64,000 bases of DNA, from positions 23,476,483 to 23,540,482 of the forward strand of contig JBCNJP010000020.1 in the NCBI GenBank assembly GCA_039602395.1, written 5' to 3'. Below the pieces are notes generated by a model. It worked only from the letters and a program-made list of their open reading frames with translations, was not told where the DNA came from and did not search any database. Both the position numbers and the translations under genes were made by a program. The DNA comes from Deinandra increscens subsp. villosa (Eukaryota; Streptophyta; Magnoliopsida; Asterales; Asteraceae). Of this stretch, positions 33,387-45,529 are shown in pieces; the first letter of the stretch is position 1, and every line of letters starts with the position of its first letter.

Positions 33387-34723
33387 GGGGGGACGGAGTG
33401 GGCGGCAAAAACGCCGCGGCGCCGGAAACCTTCTCGGCGTCGGCAAAAACTTGTTTTTGAATCTTCATGATGCCGATGAAACTTTGATTGTTTCAATGCA
33501 CAAAAGACCGTTGAACGGTCATTTTATTAAAAAAAAATTTATATAAAACCCACCTTCTACACACCATTTCTTCCACACTCTTCTACATCAAATCTCTTTC
33601 ACTCTCTTCTACATCAAATCAAATTTCTTCCACACTCAAACACATCAATCATCCCATGGATCGATCAAACCCACGCTCTTCGAAGGGTCAATCCAAAAAA
33701 AAATTGCTACCACGTTCGTTAAACCCGCAACAACAAAGAGACTCGATGCCACCACCATCTTCAAACCCCATGAACTACCCTTTCTACCCACCTTCTCCGG
33801 GTATGCCGGTTCAAGTCGAATCCGGTCGATTCGTCTTACCCCAATCGTTTAACGTCCACCAACCATACCAAAACCAACAATTTCGTGAACAATACCGTGA
33901 CCCCCATCAAGAAGACGACGACGACGACGACGAAGATGAAGATAATGTCCAACAATTTCGTGAGCATCAACATTACGTCCACCAACAACAATACCAACAA
34001 TAACACAACGAAGCCGACGATGATGATGATGATGAAACCGTACCCGAAACTCAAACAACAACACAAAATGTTTCGGGTCGAGCGGCACGTGTCAACTGGA
34101 CCGGTGCCGAAGAGGCATGTTTGGCAAGAGCTTGGCTCTTCGTTTCCGAAGACAAGATTATCGGAAACCAACAAAAGTCCGATCGTTTTTGGGCTCGAGT
34201 TCTCAAACACTTCAACCAACAAAGAGGTGGTTCAAATAGAACCGTCCACCAAGTGAACTCAAAATGGAACAAAATGTTAACGAAGGTTAACAATTTCAAC
34301 GGGCTCTACCAACAAATGGTAAATATTTATTTTTGACTTTCTTAACTTATAGTTTATTTATTTTATTTTTTTCACTTTATATATTTTTAAAATGTAGATT
34401 CTTGCTCGGGCAAGCGGGTCGTCGGATGGCGATGTAATGTTTTATGTAATGTTTTTTTTTTAAATAAAAGTAATGTAGTCCTTTTTGAATCTTTGTTATG
34501 TAATGTTTTTTTTTTAAATGTTGTCTTTTTTTTTAAATAAAATTAATTACAAAATAAAATAACTCAAAACATTAAAATATATTAACCTACAATTCTTCAT
34601 AATCCTCACAACTCCTTCACAAAATCCTTCAAAATTCTACTTCTTTCTCTCTCCTGCATGACACACTCCTATTGGTTAACACCAATCTTCATAATCTTCA
34701 AAATTCTACCACTCCTCCCTCCC
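33387..34723 (+). mobile_element. PIF/Harbinger-type element, internally deleted
   Basis: Ends GGGGGGACGGAGTGG and, reversed, GGGAGGGAGGAGTGG match at 12 of 15 positions. Both flanks carry TTA (33384-33386 and 34724-34726), the 3-bp target duplication of this superfamily. It carries only the Myb/SANT-like ORF, broken, and no DDE transposase, so it is non-autonomous. Confidence 0.75.
33656..34463 (+). pseudogene. Harbinger Myb/SANT-like protein with an in-frame stop
   Basis: The first open part (33656-34003) is Pro/Gln-rich with an acidic DDDDDDEDED run. A TAA at 34001-34003 lies in a CAA repeat and the same frame then continues for 105 codons to a donor at 34319. That second part contains NWTGAEEACLARAW, SEDKIIGNQQKSDRFW and NSKWNKML, the trihelix/SANT-like DNA-binding domain of PIF/Harbinger ORF1 (often annotated as glutathione S-transferase T3-like). 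A short second exon from 34398 (ILARASGSSDGDVM) ends in low-complexity TTTT sequence, so the C-terminus is missing. It probably arose by one CAA-to-TAA change plus a deletion. Confidence 0.8.
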
Positions 34724-34726
34724 TTA

Positions 34727-35482
34727 GATCTATCTTCAAAATTATATTAATTTTCTGTGAACAAATTTTGAGAGAGAGATGACAAAACTTTGATATAGAG
34801 AGAGAGCAAGACAGCCTGGAAGACAGGGAAGACCTGTTATTCTATTTGCATATGTAGGGTTTCATAAAAAATTTCATTCACAACCGCTCGCTTATATCAA
34901 ATAGTAATTTTAACCCTTTTCTTCTCTGTATATAATATTATGCTTCAACTAAATTGAGTAATATTAATTGTTTATGTTAAAATATAAATAATTATTTATA
35001 ATATTATTCGGTTCTTAAATCCGGTTCAACCGGTTCGACCGATGAACCGTTAAAATAACCGGTTCGCTATCCGGTCCGGTTCTGAAAACATTACATATTA
35101 TTATTGGCCAATAATCAATTGTTGGGATTAATAAAATCCAATATTTCATATATTTAAATAAAACGCCAAAAAAAAATAGCAATTCAAAGATGATGCGGGT
35201 GGATTTAAAACAATGACCCATAATTGGATAGTCTTTATTCTTGTGATAACTTTAATTTTTATTTGTATCTCTATTTTTTTTCTCTTCTTGATCGTACTCT
35301 TTGTTCAATAATTAAGTGTGTATTTTAAAGACATAAATCAAGTTTGTAAGTCAAAACATTAGTGTATATCCTACTTCTGTAGTTTCGGAAAATGAGAATA
35401 CTAAAAAGAAAAGTTATTAATTAATTTATTCAATAATCAGTTTTTTTATAGTAGAATTTTTAAAAACTAACTATTTTTACAG
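34727..35482. other. AT-rich spacer
   Basis: No gene seen. Bases 34985-35085 hold a CCGGTTCAACCGGTTCGACC repeat related to 21190-21300, and an (AG)n run lies near 34770-34810. Confidence 0.5.
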
Positions 35483-35484
35483 GG

Positions 35485-36110
35485 TAACTCAAAATAGTGA
35501 TGAATCTTTAAGAGACTATGTTAGCAGGTTCGGACGAGAAGCACTTGATATCCCAAATTGGATGACACAACGGCGGTTCAAGCTTTTAATATGGGTCTGA
35601 AAAGAGACTCAACATTCTATGAAGACCTGGTGATGTATCATTGCCGGAAGTTAGACGAAGCTAGGAATAGGGCCTTGAGATTCACAAGGCTCATTGCCAG
35701 AAGTTAGACGGAGCTAGGAATAGGGTCTTGAGATTCACAAGGCTCGAAGAGGATATGAAAATCCAAAAGGAAGACAAATTAAGGTCGGGATGTTGGCCAG
35801 AGTTCTAGAATGCTTGAACGAGCGACATTCCTGTCTCCGGATGCCAAGGTAATCAACTTTATTTCTGAAGATTCTAACATATGTGGTACATCTTACTCTG
35901 CAGCAAAAAGACATGCAATCAAGACCACACCTTTAACATCTCAGAAGGAAATCACATTTGATGAGGATGACAGAGGCAATGTGCAAGATCCTCACCATGA
36001 TGGTCGGTTAATAACTCTATATGTTGCCAACCATTATGTGAGAATGATCCTGATAGACGGCGAAAGCTCTCAATATAATCCAACTAGGCATTAAACACAG
36101 TGAACATCCT
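35485..36110 (+). pseudogene. Ty3/gypsy gag-protease relic
   Basis: Frames in pieces give DESLRDYVSRFGREALDIPN, FNMGLKRDSTFYEDLVM and KLDEARNRALRFTRLEED, the retrotransposon gag core. Further on come CGTSYSAAKRHA, ITFDEDD, and DPHHDGRLITLYVANH with MILIDGESS, the region leading to the protease active site (normally DGGSS). A single-base shift after DIPN and a 53-bp internal duplication break the frame. No LTR or reverse transcriptase is present. Confidence 0.75.
35638..35745. repeat. 53-bp tandem duplication within the gypsy relic
   Basis: The block from CATTGCC[G/A]GAAGTTAGAC to GATTCACAAGGCT occurs twice in tandem with four or five differences. Confidence 0.85.
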
Positions 36111-36344
36111 AGAATATGAGATTATGAAGAAATCAATAGTATTGGTAGGAATCAACAGAGAAGTAAAACACAACGTTGGAGAGAATTATGCCCGAAGATT
36201 ACATCATGATAGCATGTGGTGTATTGCATAACCAATAGGTTATAGGTTCGAGTCTTGAATGATAGAGAGTGTAGCTAAGTGTTGGTGTTAGAAAATATTA
36301 GGGCTGGATTATGTTTTTGGATACGTATAACCATTACATATATT

Positions 36345-37232
36345 CAGGGCCGGCCCCGGGCATAGGCGGGGTGAGCGACCGCCTATGGCCCGGGATTTTA
36401 GAGGGCCCATAAATTTTAAATTTTTTGTTGTATATATATAATCAGTTTTAGTGTACTTATAAATGTTTTTATAAATATTTTCAACTTGTCTTGCATCGCA
36501 GCTGGTTCTTCCGAGAGATAGTGAAGTAGGTGTCTCAAATTCGAGACTTGTGCTCTCTTCTTTTATAATAACCAGTCGGCCGGTTCTTTACAATTAACCA
36601 GCATGTTTTACAATCCAAAAGCAGCAGCTGATCATGGTTGTAGGGTTTGGATATAGAACTCTTAAAGCTGTGACGTCAGAAGTTTGCAAGTTTAGTTTGG
36701 AAATCGAGCTTAAAGATCATCGGGTTACCGGAGTTTTGAGTTCTTGAAAACTCAACATGAACTAGTTCTTGCTTAATTTCATATCATCTCCAAACCACGT
36801 CAATATGGATCTTATTTGATTCAGTTTTCAATTTCGAGCACAATCTTGCATTTAGTTTTTTGATTCGTTTGGTTATGGAGGATTTGTGATCATTTTAAAA
36901 ATTAATAGAGTGTTCATATATTTTGTGATTTCTTTTCTCTCTCCTATCCGACTAAAGTTTGCAACTAGATATGTAACTTTGGCTAATCAATTTTTTAATG
37001 ATCATTAAAGCAAAGTCAATGTCATTTTGGCAAAAAAAATTTCAAAAGGTTCATTTAACAAAAGTCAAGGTCAACAATGGTCATTTTCGTGTTTATCCTA
37101 AATAGATGCATTAATTTATCAGTATGAAATGTGTAAGTTTTTTTTCTACTTTATATTTTTTATATTTGAAAGACCTGTCTTTTTATCTCGTCTAGGGCCC
37201 AATTTTTTAAAGGGTTTTTGGGGCTGGCCCTG
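36345..37232. mobile_element. hAT-type non-autonomous element (888 bp)
   Basis: Ends are CAGGGCCGGCCCCGGGC and, reversed, CAGGGCCAGCCCC. The 8-bp duplication CATATATT lies at 36337-36344 and 37233-37240. Both ends carry CCC/GGGCCC-rich subterminal words (TATGGCCCGGG and TAGGGCCC). No coding region. Confidence 0.9.
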
Positions 37233-37387
37233 CATATATTTCTATATGCAGTGTAATAATATCATCAAATTGTTGAATAATCATCTATTGTCAGTGGTAT
37301 GCCTATAGTTGAGAAAAATCAAGTTAAATAGATACGTATACATATCATTGAAAGCCATACAACGTTATCAATATTTAAGAAAATTTA

Positions 37388-37605
37388 AAAAGTTATATTT
37401 TAATAATACTATATAAGTTACATACTAAAAGATGATATAAAAATATGGGGAGAGTTATGGGATTCCAGTTATGGGTCTACTAAAATTTAATTAAAAAGTT
37501 ATATTTTAATAATACTATATAAGTTACATACTAAAAGATGATATAAAAAGATGGGGAGAGTGATGGGATTCTAGTTATGGGTCTACTAACCATTTATTTT
37601 TAAGA
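37388..37605. repeat. 106-bp tandem duplication
   Basis: The unit containing AGTTATATTTTAATAATAC, ATGGGGAGAG and TATGGGTCTACTAA occurs twice with three or four differences. The rest of 37233-38169 has no supported gene. Confidence 0.8.
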
Positions 37606-38169
37606 GTTTAGACTCTCATCTATTGCATGCGTATAGCATCACATGTCGCTTATCTGTTAGTCGCATGTTTGACATATGCTGCGCTGAGGAATATCGTATT
37701 TGTGGCCTCAGCCCTTGGTGAAGTATGCATCCATTGATTTTTTTTCGATATTCTCATACAAATGGATATTCAATGGATGTATATGATAATGATGAGAAAT
37801 TGAGAATTAGTAAAAACTGCATTAAGAAAAATAAATATATATATATTGATCGATTAGGTCTGCATATAGAAAAAGTGTGAATTGACGGAAAATCTTATTA
37901 TTCCCCTCTTTTAACACCGTTAGTCACAAATTAACGGCGATTCAATATAGGTCAACATGTTAATAACTGGCGTTATTGTGAGGAAAAACCATAATTAAGA
38001 TTATTATCGGCCAATAAGTGATAACTGAAATTAATATAGGCCAATTTTTCTTTATTTAACAACATTTTTTTGCGAATACAACTTTTTTATTATTTTATCT
38101 TTAAACATGTAGTTGGCTAAAATAAAACTAAAACTATATGTACAATTATCTTACCCTTCCTTTATATAG

Positions 38170-38290
38170 AAAGAAGCGAGGCATGTCATTTTCCAACACT
38201 AACATAAGTTGGTGAAAGTGATATCTTAAAAGAAGACAAGAAAGCCTTTTCTGGTGTACCAGGAGAAGAAGACTGCAGAATAGAGTAAAA
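38170..38290. repeat. Dispersed repeat with CTGGTGTACCAGGAG core (partner 21395-21530)
   Basis: TCATTTTCCAACACT and AGTTGGTGAAAGTGA face each other as an almost perfect inverted pair, followed by the self-complementary CTGGTGTACCAG and GACTGCAGA. See the partner entry. Confidence 0.55.
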
Positions 38291-38927
38291 GTAGAAGTAG
38301 AAGTTAAAAAAAATACAAATATTCATCACATTTTATTGTTTATGATGTTGATTTTCCGTCGCAAATAGGTTATATCACCACTACACAAATGTGTATCAGC
38401 TCAAGAAATAATTTTGTCGCAACTTTGCTATGTACAATTTAGTTTCGAATATAATTACATCGTAAACAAAATCTGTTGCAAAGTCGAGGGATAAACAAAA
38501 AAATTCGTACCAAATCAAGCAAAGAATCAAATATTTCAAAAAATTATGTAAAAAGATCCGGCAAATCAAGAAAACTAAATAGTTATGGATTAATTACAAG
38601 ACTAGCTATGGATTAATTACAGATATGAGATATATACTACTCCAATTTAGAGATGGCAAAAAAGCCCATAATCCCACGTAAAAGTTCAGTTTATTTCTTT
38701 TACATTATAAATATGTCTTCTTCCATTTGATGGAGGAATTTGAATCAGAAAGTTTACAAAAGCTCTTTATTTTACTTTATTTACGTTATACATTTTATTG
38801 TTCTAATCGAAGACTGCCGATCTCGAATCCCACTCTATCAGTAAATCTTTAGCTAGCTAGTCGGCTAATCGAAAGTAAATTGGAATTAAACATGGATATA
38901 CAGATGTATATACATAGATAGTATATA

Positions 38928-38959
38928 TATATATATATATTTTCATCTATATATATATG

Positions 38960-38995
<36 letters not shown>

Positions 38996-39165
38996 TGAAA
39001 GATCCGATACAAAGGGCATTTAACATACGAAGTGTAGGAAGTAATATTGACCATTGATTTGATAAATCAATGGTTCATATCTGATACAAAGGGCATTTAG
39101 CATGCGAAATATAGGAAGTAATATTGACCATTAATTTGATAAATCGTTGGTTCAGATCTTGTTAG
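38928..39165. repeat. (TA)n and (AG)n microsatellites plus a tandem duplication
   Basis: Bases 38928-38993 are TA runs with a central TTTCATCTA, ending in (AG)n. From 39004 the words GATACAAAGGGCATTTA and GGAAGTAATATTGACCATT occur twice, about 77 bases apart. No gene in 38291-39430. Confidence 0.75.
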
Positions 39166-39434
39166 ATATAATCCAGATGTAAACAAAAAAATTAAGTATG
39201 AGAAGGATCTTGAGGGTAAAATGACTATAGCCTAGCATTGTTTACTTTTATAAGTTTCCCTCAACTCTAAATGTCTATAAATTTTTATGACATTAATTTT
39301 TTTTTTAAGTTACACAATAAAATCGAGCATTTAATTCTTTTTTAAAAAAATTTTAGAACTCGTCTATGTGTCATTGTAACTTTACGTGATTATGAAATAA
39401 AGTTTGTATATAACTTGCGTGATTATGAAATATC

Positions 39435-39640
39435 AGTAAGCTTTTTTGTCACAATATATTTGGTGACAAAATGATGACAATTGCATTTTTTATACAATTT
39501 TGCTACCAAATATACGGTGGCAAAAACGCTGGTAACATCTACTTACCACCACAAATATCTTTCGCCACCTAATTAAATATACATTTTTGCTACCAAATAT
39601 ACGGTGGCAAAAACGCTGGTGGCAACATGACATATATTCA
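39435..39640. repeat. Repeated TACCAAATATACGGTGGCAA block
   Basis: The block TTTTGCTACCAAATATACGG and GTGGCAAAAACGCTGG is present twice about 104 bases apart, with related GGTGACAAAATG words before it. This resembles transposon subterminal sequence, but I find no defined ends. 39641-40995 has no confident gene; a GC-rich GACCCGCCCGCGCGTTGCC at about 39867 resembles a known plant repeat end. Confidence 0.5.
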
Positions 39641-40995
39641 CTCCTAATTAAATAAACTGTACCAAATACCTTAATACGCTTACCGATGTTTCGTTGTACG
39701 TATAAGTTTTGGTTTTTTTTATTATATAAGTTTTGTAAGTAAACATGTTTTCATCATCCCACGTTAATGGTTCTTAGTGTTAACTACTAGTTTAACACAC
39801 ATTCGTTTCTACGGCTTAAAATGCCAAAAAAAAATCAATTCTAAATTATATATAACGAGATGGATGACCCGCCCGCGCGTTGCCGCGGGGTTGAACTTGT
39901 ACACTAAGTTATACTAAAAATGTTAAGTGACTACTAAATGTAAATATGGCAAAGACAACGGTAGTAGTAGAGTCATATAAGTTTAAGTTGTTTGTTACCG
40001 CCCAGGCAAAATACATGGAACAAAAGTGGAGAGTTTTGGCTGCTTCTTACAAACCATTACCAAAACGTTATATACCTGCAACTCGTCTATAGTCTTCTTC
40101 AAAGTGTAGTCCATCTCAGCAGTAACAAACCTAAAATTGGAGCAAGCTTGTAAAAAAAAGGATCTGTTATGACACGAAACCATTGGAAGTGGAAAGTTGA
40201 CCTGCCTTAACACAAAACAATTGCCAATTTGTAAGTTGGCTGTTAAAAGTAAAAACAAAACACATAGCTTATCATTAGCAAGTCTTAAACATGAAAATGG
40301 CAACAACAGATAAGATATACCTATGTAGGTCTTGTACTTACTCGTGATTCTTAGTGCTCCTTGGGAATTTACTTCTTTGGTAGTTGTGACCCGATCCTTG
40401 GTTACCACCTTCAAAAGATTAAAATAGTAGTTCAAAAGTCCTTTCCATGTTATATTCAACACAGAGATTCAAAGTTGAACTCTTTATCTATTGTTATAAA
40501 ATTTATTTGTGAACCCATATCCACTCCTACACCACCAAGTCTATAAAACTGAAACTGCAGTATCAATTAGCAAAATGTCTAAATGAGTAAGAGAGTACTG
40601 AAGGAGTTTTACAAAATTTGTTGAAGGATGGACTATTAATGAACTTGAAAAAGATAATCATCACTTATTATTTACCATTCAAGAAAGTGTTCAAGGGTAG
40701 AGTTCGAGATGAAAATAGGTTTTTGAGATGTTAAAACCCTATCGTTACTCCCATGCCATCATTAAGGTAAAGTGTATATATATATATATACACACTTTAA
40801 TGTAACATTACAAATAAACAGTCCATCAATGGAGAAGATAATAGCAGAAGCTACACATAAGCACAACAACACAATGCATTCACAAATCACAACTCTAAGT
40901 CTCAACCAACTTTTAGACTCTAAAACAAAAAGTTGTGCATATTCCATAGACATAAGAGGCAAAGATGAACCTGTAGCAAAATACATGCAGAAAAC

Positions 40996-41862
40996 TTACT
41001 CCTTACACCCATCCTCCTGCTTTTGACTTGAACTGAAAACAACAAATCAAGTTTATCCTGTAACCTTAAAGAAAAAGAAAAAAAAAACTAACATACAAAA
41101 AATAATTTAAACATGCATTAGATTACCTGTAATAGTAAATCTTCTTGTTGAATGCAATTTTAACAAAGAACACCAAAATCGGCATCATGTCCTGTTGAAA
41201 ACCCAACCAAATAAGCAAAATTTATGATTAGTTTGTGTATACACTCAATAAAACCACTAAAATATCATAAAATGTTACATGTAAATGCATACGTACATAA
41301 GTTGTTCTACAGTCCTCCTCACCCTGAATGGTTAATAAGCTCCATAAAGCTTAAATTAATCTAACGTACATGAGATTTGAGTTCAGTTTTCCAAAAGTAT
41401 TTTTCATATAAAAAACAATATTTTAAGAACCAAAAACTTAAAGAAACCAACAAAAGCCCTAATTTGAGAACTAAAATCCCCAAAGTAGTACAGATATGAG
41501 TTTCATTCTATTTTTGTGAAGATAAATAACAAAGAAAGCAATGATAAAATTGAGGAAATAAAAAATCATACGCGAAGAGTATTACTGAAATCAACAAAAG
41601 AATCTATTAGCTTCATCCCCATCAAACGAATCTGACATGAGGAGCTAAATCCGCAAAAGAATCTATTAGTTTCATCCCCATCAAACGAATTTGAATACAT
41701 GATTGAATCGAATTAACATTCACTGATGATAAAGGCATATCATAAGGTAGTTGAAAAAAACACCAAAAACCAAAAACACAACATTAAGAGAACATCCAGT
41801 AGAAATCGAAAAGAACAAAAAACACTTACATAGTAGCGTACGACGATTTGGGCGGCGGACAT
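40996..41862 (-). CDS. Putative small spliced gene, unrecognised 53-residue product
   Basis: Four exons on the minus strand join in phase: 41862-41830, 41323-41297, 41191-41127 and 41032-40996. All introns have GT-AG borders (donors GTAAGTG, GTACGTA, GTAATCT). The product starts MSAAQIVVRYYGEEDC, has a hydrophobic middle (MMPILVFFVKIAF) and ends in SSSQKQEDGCKE. The leader (to about 42000) looks like a plant 5' UTR, with CT-rich stretches, an AAACCCTAG-type element on the plus strand near 41951 and an upstream short ORF of six codons (MKPPTR). I do not recognise a family. A possible further exon lies at about 40076-40129 (FVTAEMDYTLKKTIDELQ), so the real transcript may be longer or non-coding. 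The splice-site series is the main support. Confidence 0.35.
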
Positions 41863-42459
41863 GGTACTGATCGGCAAATAAAGCTTAGAACCGACAACCA
41901 CCTCCACGGCGGCTTCGCAGTCACAATCACCTCGTCGGCGGCTTCATAGAAAACCCTAGACGGGAAGATGCAGAGATGTGTTTGAGGAGAGAGAAACACA
42001 AATTATAGAGGAATAAATCTTTCAAGAAAGAAGAGAGAGAGGCGCTACAATCGATGACATAAAGAGAGTACACGCGTGATGAAGGTTGTACACGTGTAAT
42101 AAAGACAATAATAAAGACACATCAACTTTCCACCGCAAATGAACCCAAAATACCCACAGACACAATGAAGGACTAAAGTTGTCAAGAAAAGAAACTGTTG
42201 TGGTCAATCTTCAACAAACCAAAACACCACTATTCAACTTACAAATTATATTGTATAATATATAAATGAAAGAGAAATGGTTCCCACAGCGTTATGTAAC
42301 TGTTTTTGTCCATATAGTTGATCCATTTCATGTTCTGCCCTGGGTCTAATTAAACTGCTTAAAATTGGGTAATGCTTCTTATTTTTCTTTCAAAAATAAG
42401 CACTCATAGGGAACGGGAGAAGTCATCGATGAATGTTATCATATAATGCATTCCAACTA

Positions 42460-42590
42460 TTTTTTTTTTTTTGGTCAACAACCCGAACATATATATTAAC
42501 CATAGCTAAAAAGGTTACAACTCAGTCCGACATACGGGGCAAGCGGGCAAAAAGCTGCGCCGCAAGCCCTTTTTGAGTTCTTTCTAACTA
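42460..42590 (-). mobile_element. Poly(A)-tailed retroposon fragment (LINE or SINE 3' end)
   Basis: On the minus strand the fragment ends GTTGTTGACC followed by 12 or more A, typical of plant non-LTR retroposon tails. It interrupts CCAACTAATGAC, which is intact in the other copy at 46960. Short flanking CCAACTA/CTAACTA resemble a target duplication. Its absence from copy 2 dates it after the duplication, or marks the two copies as different haplotypes. Confidence 0.7.
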
Positions 42591-44764
42591 ATGACTTTTG
42601 CTTAACATGTCCAGACACATCGGTATGGATCACTATATAGTCTTCTGCTTTGAACGATAAAAGGGTTGCCAACTGGCAACGTGACCGGGGAAAAGATGCC
42701 TCTTTGGAGTTCTTTCTCATTCATCATCGTGAGTTAGTCAAAGGCAACTGGCAACGTGACCGGGAAAAAGATGCCAAAGGTTCGTGCTAATGTGCTATTG
42801 TTTCTTCAAGTTCGTTCCATGTATGCATGCCGACTCGGTAGATAACATGTAAGTGGTGTCCTCCTTTGGAAGATCAATTACACGTATCGTTCTTGACAAT
42901 TGAATTCAAGCTCGGCCTTCATAGATTTTTCCCAATCGTTATTTCCTTTTGATTCTTGGTAATACCTTGGTTCATCTTCAGTTGTGAGTAATAGTTCCTC
43001 ATCTTGACTGCCCTTATGAACTCCAACTTCTATTACAAAGCCTTTTTAATTTAGATGGAATTTGATTTACTCTTCGGGACCTTCTCAGATTCAAATTGGG
43101 CTCGGTACATTTGGCCCAACCGTTCCAATTTGGACCTGATCATGTATAGAAGGTTGGGCTTGCTCACTGTTGACGGGCTGCTCATGCACATGGGTTCCTT
43201 TTTTAGTCTGATTTTCGTGGGCCTCTTCATCGGACTAATATTTGAATTGTCCATTGGGCTGGTCAGAAGTATTGGTCAGTCCAAGATCTTAAATTCTGAA
43301 TTTTCTTCTCTGTTGAATATTGTATCCTAGCAAATCCAACTTTTCTCCTTATCAAACTTCACATCCCTATTAATCACAACCTGATTAGCATCCGGGTCAT
43401 ACCTCGATCTGGTTTCTTTTCATTCCGGGCTCGGGACTTCGTGACTTTAACATGTCCGATGCACCCACAAACACGTAGGTGTTTGACAATTGGCTTGATG
43501 CCCTTGCAACCCCTAACTTACAGAAATTGGCAACATCTTTATGATGAGCAATGTGCGGCTTTCTAGAACTATCCACTTTTAGACAGGCCCGTTCAAATCT
43601 TTCCCGGGTAGGTTTGTTTCAGATTCTTTAACCACTTTCGCGACCCTGTAAATATGATTTATCATATAAGTTACCTAGGTGTTGTAGTTCTGTTGATTGA
43701 GTTCTGAAATTCTACCATTGAGTTTCAAATTGTACTGGGTAGCTTCCCAACCTTGTTGTCTTCAGTCGGAATATGCTTTTAATTCACGTTCGGGTTCTGG
43801 CCTTCCTGCCTTGGATCGATTTCTTGCTAGCAGCACGTGGTCGAGCCTTCTCCTTCCTTTAACCCTTGATCGTAGCAACACTATGATACCAGTTGTAATT
43901 AAACTGGGTTCTTCACGCAATAAAAAACGTGCACTTGGATAAAAAGCAAAACATGTTAACAGCTATCTCTTTAAAACCAAAAGAATTTGTACGAGGTCGT
44001 TCTAGAGGTCGATCAAAACATAGAAACAAATAACCACACAAGTTCACATACAAGAGCACACATAACATGATAACAACATAGAATTTGCATGTAGTGTTTG
44101 AGCAATGCATATCGAGTTTGAGTTTTGAATACGGTACATGTTGCACATCAAAACGTTTATAAGAAAGATGAACTATGAATACTCACCTGATACAGGTGAT
44201 ATGAACAGATAAAGACATCACGAAACGAGACGGTTAGACCCGAAGATGACCTTGACGACTAGATGAGATAGAAAAAAATAAATAAACAAATAAATGATTT
44301 AATTTCATGACACGATCGACTCGACGACTCTTCGGTAATTTGATTAGATGATACGTACGTTATGATAATAAGGTTCAATCCTAAAGTTATAGACATAATT
44401 ATGAAGTCCTAAATATACACATGTCATCATGGAAGTCAATTTAGGTCAACATAACGGCTATTTCCATCATAAAGTACTTACCTATCATCATGCAACATCA
44501 TACATACAATGTTCATGATCAAACCCTAGATCTAAAGTTGAGATAGCAATATCATGAAGATTTAAGCACAAAACTACATCTATTATCAAGATCTATCATT
44601 AAACTAGAGTTTGGAACATGGAACCCATAATTTAAGCATGGTAACTTCTAGATCAAACATTAGCTAGCATGCAAGACATAGATTTAACCCTAATATCACA
44701 TTAAGTTACAAACTTTAATCATGAAAGTCAGAGATCTATTGATTAAACAACATGTAAAGTGTAG

Positions 44765-45060
44765 ATCTAACCATAATACATCATAAAGTTTCAATCTTGA
44801 ACATGAATTTTATATATCTAATCATTATCAACATGCAAAGTGTAGATCTAACCCTAATACATCATAAAGTTGGAATCTTGAACATGGCTTTCATAGATCT
44901 AATGATTATCAACATGCAAAGTGTAGATCTAACCCTAATACATCATAAAGTTGCAATCTTGAACATGGATTTCATATATGTAATGATTATCAACATGCAA
45001 AGTGTATATCTAACCCTAATTCACAATAAAGTTGCAATCTTAACAAGTATCTCATAGATC
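44765..45060. repeat. 81-bp minisatellite, copy 1
   Basis: Units begin CAACATGCAAAGTGTAGATC and recur every 81 bases (44829, 44910, 44991), with a diverged unit before. Because 81 is a multiple of three the array shows a false open frame. The other duplicate (49130-49530) has about one unit more. Confidence 0.85.
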
Positions 45061-45529
45061 TATAAGCATACATTATTTATCACATGAAACTAGCCTAATC
45101 GCATGACAAAGTTCAGATTTTGGACATGCAACTTCAAGGATTAAGAAGCATCTAACTGGAAACCGAAAAAAAAGGATGAGAAATGAAGAAAGCAACTTGG
45201 ATCTTCCAAAAGTTAAGCTTCAATCCAAGGTCTTGATCAAAGGGTATGAAATCAAGGGTTATTTGGTCGTTGTTGGTGTTTAGGGTATGAGAAATGAGTA
45301 GAATAGTGACTAATGATGCTCAAATAGGGAAAAATTAGGTTTCTGCTAGAAAAATCAGTTTACGCGTATCACCTAAACCAAATGGTTGGTTTAGGCGTAG
45401 CCTCAAGTGCTACTCCGAACCAACACTTTTCCGATTTCTCCGTTTTCGCTCTCTTTATTTTTTGATGTTTTCGAGTCCCGATTTCACCCAAATTACTCAG
45501 TTCATCATCCAATCATGTTAACCACATTT

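Noticed and set aside
33836..34299. Open frames in other phases and on the minus strand of the Harbinger ORF
   Set aside because: Shadows of the CAA/GAT-rich coding strand.
36220..36275. Second SINE suggested by GGTTATAGGTTCGAGTC
   Set aside because: Only a box B-like word; no box A at the right distance, no poly(A) and no target duplication.
38395..38420. CACTA end suggested by CACTACACAAATG
   Set aside because: No CACTACAAGAAA-type extension, no subterminal repeats and no matching right end.
39995..40462. 155-codon minus-strand frame
   Set aside because: Mixed intron-like sequence with probable splice sites inside; at most a short exon near 40076-40129 is credible.
43697..43942. 81-codon frame conserved in both copia copies
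   Set aside because: Conservation follows from the duplication; on the opposite strand it is the retroelement leader near the primer site.
44797..45057. 86-codon repeat protein (LIIINMQSVDLTLIHHK units)
   Set aside because: Produced by the 81-bp minisatellite, whose period is a multiple of three.
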